Positions 58,760-64,000 of a stretch of 64,000 nt of DNA are shown piece by piece. The DNA is from Dyella kyungheensis (GTDB lineage: Bacteria; Pseudomonadota; Gammaproteobacteria; Xanthomonadales; Rhodanobacteraceae): assembly GCF_016905005.1 (NCBI RefSeq), contig NZ_JADIKC010000003.1, positions 806,001 to 870,000 on the forward strand, in the 5' to 3' direction. The notes beneath the pieces were generated by a model. It made no database searches. It had not been told where the DNA came from and saw only the letters and a list, made by a program, of their open reading frames with translations. Within the stretch, counting starts at the first letter, position 1, and each line of letters starts with the position of its first letter. The translations under genes and the position numbers were made by a program.

Positions 58760-59532
58760 AAGCGCGCATCGAAGCCGAGCTGCCGTTCTACTTCGGTCCG
58801 GGAAAGGAGCTGTTCGGCTTCTATCATCCGGCTGCCGCGGTCACGGGTACGGCGGTGTTGCTGTGTCCTCCGTTCGGCGTCGAGCAGATCCGCTGCCATC
58901 GGCTGTATCGCCAGTTGGCGCACAGCCTGGCGGAGAGCGGTCTGCCCGTGTTGCGCTTCGACTATTTCGGTACCGGCGATTCGGCCGGGGACAGCCATGC
59001 GTTCGAGTGGCCGCGTTGCCTGGCCGACGTGGCGACGGCGGCGGCCGAACTGCGTCTTCGCCATGGCGGCGGTCGCTTGCTCGCGTTTGGTGCGCGACTG
59101 GGTGCCAACGCGGCGCTGGCCGCCGCACAGACGGCGCGGCTCGATGGCGTGGTGGCGTGGGATGCGATCACCGATGGCGCAGCGCTGGTACGGCAGTACG
59201 ACAGCATGGAGGCATCGCTCAAGGTCGACTTGAACCGCTTCGAGGTGGCCCGGCCGGATCTCGACGTGAGTACGCAGTGGCCCGGCTTCGAGACCAGCGA
59301 ACGCCTGCGTTCGCAGTTGCTGGAGTTGCGCCTGCTCGATCCGGGCATCGCCTCGGCATGGCTCACGTCCTCGTCGCCCGATGAGGCCTCGCGCCTGGGC
59401 GAGCCCTACGCGAGCAGGCAGGTTGGCGTCGATGTGGCGCCGCGCTGGGACGACGTCAATGGCCTGGAGCTGGCGATCCTTTCGCATCCGCTGCTCGAGG
59501 CGGCCCGCCGCCACCTGAAGGAGATGGCGTGA
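58756..59532 (+). CDS. Alpha/beta-hydrolase-fold protein with altered nucleophile elbow (EPS cluster)
   Basis: A 258-residue protein with the hydrolase core: LLCPPFGVEQIRCHRLYRQLAHSLAESGLPVLRFDYFGTGDSAG, then strand-elbow LLAFGARLGANAALAA. The elbow GARLG (residues 112-116) has Arg114 at the place of the usual Ser nucleophile. Exosortase-A-associated hydrolase type 2 proteins have, as I recall, a similar Arg there, so this may be a family trait. No signal peptide. It is probably an accessory to EPS modification or acyl transfer; mechanism unknown. Confidence 0.8.
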   Translation: MKARIEAELPFYFGPGKELFGFYHPAAAVTGTAVLLCPPFGVEQIRCHRLYRQLAHSLAESGLPVLRFDYFGTGDSAGDSHAFEWPRCLADVATAAAELRLRHGGGRLLAFGARLGANAALAAAQTARLDGVVAWDAITDGAALVRQYDSMEASLKVDLNRFEVARPDLDVSTQWPGFETSERLRSQLLELRLLDPGIASAWLTSSSPDEASRLGEPYASRQVGVDVAPRWDDVNGLELAILSHPLLEAARRHLKEMA

Positions 59533-60359
59533 TGCATGAGCAGGCTTTCCGCTTTGGCGCCGCGCGGCATCTGGTCGGCGTGGTGGGTTTGCCTCCCGTC
59601 ATCGAGCACGGCGTGGGCATGATTCTGTTGAATGCCGGCATGGTGTATCGGGTGGGGCCGTTCCGCCTGCACGTGGAGCTGGCGCGGCGGCTCAACAGCC
59701 TGGGTTACCCCACGCTGCGCTTCGATCAATCCACCATCGGCGACAGCGGCGCCAGCGGGCAGCGGCTGTCGCGGCCCGAGCAGGTACTCGCCGATGTGCG
59801 CGATGCGATGGAGCTGTTGAAGCAGCAATCGGGCTGCACGCGCTTTGTGCTGTTCGGCTTGTGCTCCGGTGCGCAGAACGCGCATTCCACGGCTTATGTC
59901 GATCAACGCGTGGCGGGTGCGTTCTTTCTCGATGGCTATGGCCATCGCACGCTCGGTCAGCGGGTGCGCCATTACCTGCCGCGCCTGTTGAGCCTTTCGG
60001 TGTGGCGCCAGCGTTTCGCCCGCCGCCGCACGCCCGTGGCGGCACGTCCCGCCGAGCCCGCGTTCGAGGTGGAACCGTTGCCGCCGAAGATCGTGCGCGC
60101 GCAACTGGCCGAGATGCTCCATCGCGGACTCAAGCTCGACTTCATCTACAGCGGGGGCGTGGCGCGCTATTTCAACCACGTGCGCCAGTTCCGCGAGTGC
60201 TTCGGGCGTCTTGCCGATCACCCCTGCGTGAGCGTCAGTTACTTCAAGGAAGCGGACCACACCTACGTCCTCAGCGGTGACCGCCAGCGCCTGCTCGACC
60301 ATGTGGCGCAGTGGATGGGTCACCACTTTCCCATCACCCGAACAGGGTCGTCAGCATGA
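59532..60359 (+). CDS. Alpha/beta hydrolase, exosortase-associated type-1-like (EPS cluster)
   Basis: A 275-residue protein with the core GMILLNAGMVYRVGPFRLHVELARRLNSLGYPTLRFD and elbow RFVLFGLCSGAQNA. The elbow reads G109-L-C111-S-G113, which puts Cys at the nucleophile position, as in exosortase-system hydrolase 1. The late His is probably in YFKEADHTYVLSGDR, a typical position for the catalytic His. It starts 1 bp into the previous stop, behind AAGGAG. The pair of hydrolases side by side is characteristic of exosortase EPS loci. Confidence 0.82.
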   Translation: MHEQAFRFGAARHLVGVVGLPPVIEHGVGMILLNAGMVYRVGPFRLHVELARRLNSLGYPTLRFDQSTIGDSGASGQRLSRPEQVLADVRDAMELLKQQSGCTRFVLFGLCSGAQNAHSTAYVDQRVAGAFFLDGYGHRTLGQRVRHYLPRLLSLSVWRQRFARRRTPVAARPAEPAFEVEPLPPKIVRAQLAEMLHRGLKLDFIYSGGVARYFNHVRQFRECFGRLADHPCVSVSYFKEADHTYVLSGDRQRLLDHVAQWMGHHFPITRTGSSA

Positions 60360-61360
60360 ACAAGGTACTCGTCACCGGCGGCGCCGGTTATATCGGAAGC
60401 CATGTCGTACAGCAGCTGACCTCGCGTGGCGAGTATGTGGTGGTCATCGACAACCTCAGCTCGGGCTATCGCGAAGCGGTGCAGGGCGCCGAGCTGGTGG
60501 TGGGTAACGTTGGCGATACCGCACTGGTGGCGTCGGTGCTTCAGCACCATGGCATCGACGCGGTGATGCATTTTGCCGCGCACACGGTGGTGCCCGAGTC
60601 GGTGAGCGATCCGCTCAAGTACTACGGCAACAACACCTGCAATACGCGCAACCTGCTCGCTGCCTGCGCGGAAGCGGGCGTGAGCAAGTTCATCTTCTCG
60701 TCCACCGCCGCAGTGTATGGCCTGACCGCGCACGGCGTGGCGGATGAGGACACGCCCACCCAGCCCGCCAACCCGTATGGCCGCTCCAAGCTGATGTCGG
60801 AGATGATGCTGTGCGACCACTGTGCGACCGGCGCGATGCGTCATGTGATCCTGCGCTATTTCAATGTGGCCGGTTGCGATCCGAAGGGACGCATCGGCCA
60901 TTCGGCGCCCTCGGCTACGCTGTTGATCAAGGCGGCGTGCGAGCACGCGGTGGGCAAACGCGAGTCCCTGGCCATCTACGGCACGGACTACAACACGCCC
61001 GACGGCACCGGCATCCGCGACTACATCCATGTGGAAGACCTGGCCACGGCGCACCTGCGCGCACTCGATCATCTGCGCGAGGGTGGCACCTCGCTCAAGC
61101 TCAATTGCGGCTACGGCCACGGCTACAGCGTGCGCGAGGTGCTCGATTCGGTGGCCCGCGTGGGCGGGCATCCGCTGAATATCGTGGAGCTGCCACGGCG
61201 CGAGGGCGACCTGGGCATGCTTATCGCCTGCAGCGATCGCCTCAAACAGGTGCTGGACTGGCAGCCGCAGTACGACGATCTGGATTTCATCGTGCGCACG
61301 GCCTTGCTGTGGGAACGCAAGATGGTGAGCAAGCGCGTGCCGCTATCGTCGGTGGCGTGA
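60356..61360 (+). CDS. galE: UDP-glucose 4-epimerase
   Basis: Interconverts UDP-glucose and UDP-galactose to supply galactose units. N-terminal NAD motif VTGGAGYIGSH, the catalytic Ser/Tyr/Lys in FSSTAAVYG and NPYGRSKLMSE, and the GalE-specific YNTPDGTGIRDYIHVEDLA are intact. It has 334 residues. It overlaps the hydrolase gene before it by an ATGA and touches the next gene the same way. Its location suggests that galactose is part of the polysaccharide. Confidence 0.95.
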   Translation: MNKVLVTGGAGYIGSHVVQQLTSRGEYVVVIDNLSSGYREAVQGAELVVGNVGDTALVASVLQHHGIDAVMHFAAHTVVPESVSDPLKYYGNNTCNTRNLLAACAEAGVSKFIFSSTAAVYGLTAHGVADEDTPTQPANPYGRSKLMSEMMLCDHCATGAMRHVILRYFNVAGCDPKGRIGHSAPSATLLIKAACEHAVGKRESLAIYGTDYNTPDGTGIRDYIHVEDLATAHLRALDHLREGGTSLKLNCGYGHGYSVREVLDSVARVGGHPLNIVELPRREGDLGMLIACSDRLKQVLDWQPQYDDLDFIVRTALLWERKMVSKRVPLSSVA

Positions 61361-63105
61361 TGAAGTGGATGGTTCCAGCGGCAGGTCCGGGCTCCGTGCG
61401 GGCATGCCGAGGCGATGTCTTCGTGGTGCTGTGGTTGATGCTGCTGTTGCTGCCGGTGGCGTGCTGGTCGGCCACGCCGTCGGGCCGGTCGGCGTCATCG
61501 AAGGTTCCCGGCGCAACCGCGGTGCGGGCGCCGGCGGATAGCGCCGCCGAGCAGCGGATCGTGGTGCATCAGAACGTCGGCGACGCGACCGATGTGCGCG
61601 TGTCGGTGGGTATCCCGTTTCCGCCGTCCGCCCTGCATGACGTCCATCAGCTGCGCATCCTGGATGCGGCCGGCAACGAGGTGCCGTCGCATGCCGACGT
61701 TACGCTGCTCTGGTATGCGCGCGATCGCAGCATCCGGGCGGTGCGCATGCAGTTTCATGCGCAGCTGGTGAAGGGCGAGGGCACCTATTACTTCTCGATC
61801 GGCAAGCCGCGCACGCGCGACGCGCCGGGCTGGCCGTATGTGCAGGAACTGGTGGCCGACGCCCATGGCGTGCGCGTCGCCGCGGCCTTGGCCACGCTGG
61901 AGCCCACCTGGTTGTGCGCATCGCTGATCGCCGGCCCGCAGACGCCTGCCGTCAAGGGCGAAGCCTATGCGAACTACGTATCGACCCAGTTCGAATGGGC
62001 CAGGAAGTTGCCGGTGGAAGATCACACGGCATGGCTGTTCGATCGTCCGACCGCCTTGTTCAAGGCTTATGTGCGCACCGGCCGTTTCGATTACCTGCAG
62101 GCCGCCGATCAGAGCTATCACTTCTACATGAAGTACATCAAACGGGATGGACTGCCGTTCAGTCCGTTCTGTGGCGGTGGCTGGACGTATGGCAAGGAAC
62201 CGTGCGACGTGAAGTACGTCTACGTCGAACCCATCCTGCTGGCGCTGGCGCTCACGGGTGACGACAGCGAGCACGACGCCGAGACCGTCGACAAGATGGT
62301 CACGCTCTGGCAGCACGGCGGCTGGAGCGGTACGCCCGGCCCGTACACCGGCCCGGGCGAACGTTTCACCGAGCGGCTGGCCGGCCTCGGCTTGCTGGCC
62401 ACCATCAATGCGTACGAACTGACCGGAGACGCCCGCTATCTGGGCTATGCCCGCGAGCGGGTGGGCTGGCTGTACGACCACCAGCGCAGCAATCCCGACA
62501 AGCTCGGCGACGACGGCTCGTGGCGCAACAGCTGGAACCTCCATGAGGACGATGCCTGGCATCCCGATCACGACGTGCGCGGATCCTCGCCATGGATGAG
62601 CGAGAACATCATCGACGGCCTGTGGCATACCTGGCTGGTGACGGGCGACCGTCGCATTCCGGAGATGATCACGGCGTTCGGGCGCTACATGGAGCGCTAC
62701 GGCTGGATCGACGTGAACACCATCGTGCAGGGACATGAGTGGCGCAACCCCTGCTCAGGCGACAACGGACAGATCGCCTGGTACTGGGCCTCGTCCAAGG
62801 TCCCGCGCAGCAAGCTGGCCGATATCGAGGATTCGGACGGCTGGTACAGCGATGCACACAACGTGGAACTGGTGATGCCGGTGGCGGCAGCCTACTACTT
62901 CGAACGCGATGCCAAGCAAAGCGATGCGTTGAAGCGGCGCCTGGAAGCGCTGTCATCGTCGTACAACACCGAATGCGCGCAGATCGGCGAAACATTGCGC
63001 CGCTTCAACTGGAACAACCGTGGCAGCGGCGTGGCGATGTGGCTGCTGCAGCAACCGCCGGGAAGCGGATCGATGTCGCCGTTGGCGGCGCATCCTTCAC
63101 CGTAG
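61360..63105 (+). CDS. Secreted RIFT-barrel / alpha-toroid protein, putative polysaccharide lyase
   Basis: A 581-residue exported protein. A signal segment spans about residues 20-40 (VFVVLWLMLLLLPVACWSA). An N-terminal domain (about 66-150) reads VHQNVGDATDVRVSVGIPFPPSALHDVHQLRILDAAGNEVPSHADVTLLWYARDRSIRAVRMQF; it resembles the RIFT-barrel domain of YetA/exo-rhamnogalacturonan-lyase-like proteins. A helical part follows, with repeats such as YNTEC..., FTERLAGLGLLATINAYELTGDARYLGYARERV and IIDGLWHTWLVTGDRRIPEMITAFGRYMERYG, suggesting an alpha/alpha toroid. Aromatic and acidic residues are plentiful, but catalytic residues cannot be assigned. It may trim or cleave the EPS. Start fixed by ATGA overlap with galE. 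Confidence 0.7.
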   Translation: MKWMVPAAGPGSVRACRGDVFVVLWLMLLLLPVACWSATPSGRSASSKVPGATAVRAPADSAAEQRIVVHQNVGDATDVRVSVGIPFPPSALHDVHQLRILDAAGNEVPSHADVTLLWYARDRSIRAVRMQFHAQLVKGEGTYYFSIGKPRTRDAPGWPYVQELVADAHGVRVAAALATLEPTWLCASLIAGPQTPAVKGEAYANYVSTQFEWARKLPVEDHTAWLFDRPTALFKAYVRTGRFDYLQAADQSYHFYMKYIKRDGLPFSPFCGGGWTYGKEPCDVKYVYVEPILLALALTGDDSEHDAETVDKMVTLWQHGGWSGTPGPYTGPGERFTERLAGLGLLATINAYELTGDARYLGYARERVGWLYDHQRSNPDKLGDDGSWRNSWNLHEDDAWHPDHDVRGSSPWMSENIIDGLWHTWLVTGDRRIPEMITAFGRYMERYGWIDVNTIVQGHEWRNPCSGDNGQIAWYWASSKVPRSKLADIEDSDGWYSDAHNVELVMPVAAAYYFERDAKQSDALKRRLEALSSSYNTECAQIGETLRRFNWNNRGSGVAMWLLQQPPGSGSMSPLAAHPSP

Positions 63106-63147
63106 CGTTGATGTGACATGCAAGGGTATGAACAGGGGCAGGTGTAG

Positions 63148-64000
63148 ATGAATCGTCGGATGGCAGCACTTCGGAGCATGGCGCTGGTGTCGGTTTCCAC
63201 CTATGTGGAATACGCGCTGGGCCTGTTCATCAGCGTGTGGATTGCCCGCGCGCTGGGTCCGGCTGACTTTGGTCGTTACGCTTTCACGGTGTGGTTGTGC
63301 GGCTGGCTGATGGTGTGCAGCAACCACGCCCTGACCACCTCGTCGACCAAGTTCATCGCCGAAGCCTACGGCGCGGATCAGCCCGAGGTTGCCTCGCATA
63401 TTTCCCAGCGCTTGATGCGCATCCAGTTGTGGAGCTGTGCGGTCGTCATCGCGCTGTTCTTCGCTGGCGTGGCCATCGTCCAGCCGCAGGAATGGGCGGG
63501 CTTCATCGTGCCCATTTCGGTGCTGGTGGCCATCGGCGTGGTCGCCAAGGCGAACTACAGCCTGTTGGTGGCGATATCGAAAGGGCAGGAACGTTTCGAG
63601 CCGGTGTCGATCGCCACGGTGATCTCGGGCGTGATCATGCTCGCGCTGGTGGGGCTGGCTACCTGGTTTCGCGGGGGACTGCTCACCTTCGTCGGCATCT
63701 TCGCCATCTCCTGCCTCACGCTGAACCTGATCAATCGCCTGGCTTATCGGCACTACTGCCTGCCGTTCGAAGTCGGTGCAGTGCCAGCGGAGATGTCCAT
63801 GCGCATGACGCGCCACCTGCGCCTCACGGCGGTGCTGGTCCTGCTGATTGCGCTGAAGACGAACACCATCGAAGTGTTCCTGCTCAACACCTACGCCAAC
63901 TCCACGGCGGTGGGCTTCTTCGCCATCGCGGGGACGCTCACACGCGGCGCGGTGGAGCTGTTTTCTGTGGGCCTGACCACCACGCTGCTGCCCTATATGG
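63148..64000 (+). CDS. Oligosaccharide flippase (Wzx/MATE-like), partial at window end
   Basis: The frame is open from ATG 63148 to the last base; 284 codons are seen. It has about eight hydrophobic helices, starting with ALVSVSTYVEYALGLFISVWIARALGPADFGRYAFTVWLCGWLMVC, the typical opening of polysaccharide-transporter (PST) proteins that flip lipid-linked repeat units across the inner membrane. The Ala-Leu-Gly-Pro-Ala-Asp-Phe-Gly-Arg-Tyr motif is classical for Wzx. It follows the lyase-like gene after 42 bp. It implies a Wzx/Wzy-dependent pathway, so a polymerase and glycosyltransferases should follow downstream. Confidence 0.92.
   Translation, partial: MNRRMAALRSMALVSVSTYVEYALGLFISVWIARALGPADFGRYAFTVWLCGWLMVCSNHALTTSSTKFIAEAYGADQPEVASHISQRLMRIQLWSCAVVIALFFAGVAIVQPQEWAGFIVPISVLVAIGVVAKANYSLLVAISKGQERFEPVSIATVISGVIMLALVGLATWFRGGLLTFVGIFAISCLTLNLINRLAYRHYCLPFEVGAVPAEMSMRMTRHLRLTAVLVLLIALKTNTIEVFLLNTYANSTAVGFFAIAGTLTRGAVELFSVGLTTTLLPYM

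Overview
The window is about 64 kb of high-GC chromosomal DNA. It is densely packed with housekeeping operons and carries no phage genes, transposases or CRISPR array. Gene content and order point to a gammaproteobacterium of the order Xanthomonadales, probably the Rhodanobacteraceae (Dyella, Rhodanobacter or Luteibacter type). The pointers are a TrpR-like gene heading a compact hisGDCBHAFI operon, an sbp-cysT-cysW-cysA block, an mtnB-mtnD-mtnC block, a cyoABCD oxidase, the pyrG-kdsA-eno-ftsB-ispD-ispF-truD-surE-pcm-nlpD series, and an Arg-Pro-Arg-His-Lys tRNA operon. The genus call is an inference from synteny, not from a marker gene.

Layout. 1-3.0 kb: the 3' part of hisS and a long HAL/PAL-type ammonia-lyase. 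3.1-6.2 kb (minus strand): a DUF998 membrane protein, a drug-efflux MFS with its MarR regulator, and an unknown protein. 6.3-13.9 kb: the complete histidine biosynthesis operon behind a TrpR-family regulator, with a clear promoter and operator. 14-19.4 kb: a flavoprotein and the sulfate ABC importer. 19.4-22.5 kb (minus): methionine salvage genes mtnB, mtnD and mtnC plus a caspase-like C13 peptidase. 22.6-26.5 kb: a HiPIP electron carrier, an unusual structured gap, and two tandem amino-acid permeases. 26.7-32 kb: a Nudix hydrolase, 3-hydroxyanthranilate dioxygenase, parE and a Xaa-Pro aminopeptidase. 32.1-36.2 kb: the bo3-type quinol oxidase cyoABCD. 36.4-48.7 kb: pyrG, kdsA, eno, ftsB, ispD, ispF, mgtE, truD, an Smr protein, surE, pcm, a YqaA-like protein and nlpD. 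48.7-52.1 kb: a Mth938-like protein, yhbY, rlmE and ftsH. 52.4-53.2 kb: the five-tRNA operon. 53.2-54.0 kb: an SDR oxidoreductase. 54.3-64.0 kb: an exopolysaccharide cluster that continues past the window.

The exopolysaccharide cluster is the most unusual part. It holds an outer-membrane export lipoprotein, a Wzz-like chain-length protein, a BY-kinase-like ATPase whose P-loop has lost its lysine, an outer-membrane barrel, two alpha/beta-hydrolase-like proteins (one with Arg at the nucleophile position, one with Cys), galE, a secreted protein resembling RIFT-barrel polysaccharide lyases, and a Wzx-type flippase. Most genes overlap by an ATGA, so they are probably co-transcribed. The set resembles exosortase-associated EPS loci, but no exosortase is visible here.

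Two families of intergenic palindromes are scattered through the window: five copies of a 70-80 bp GTGGGAGCGCAC element and three of a CGTCATTCCGGCGCAGG element. In three of the five first-family copies the asymmetric middle is conserved as well as the arms, so the whole element behaves as a unit.
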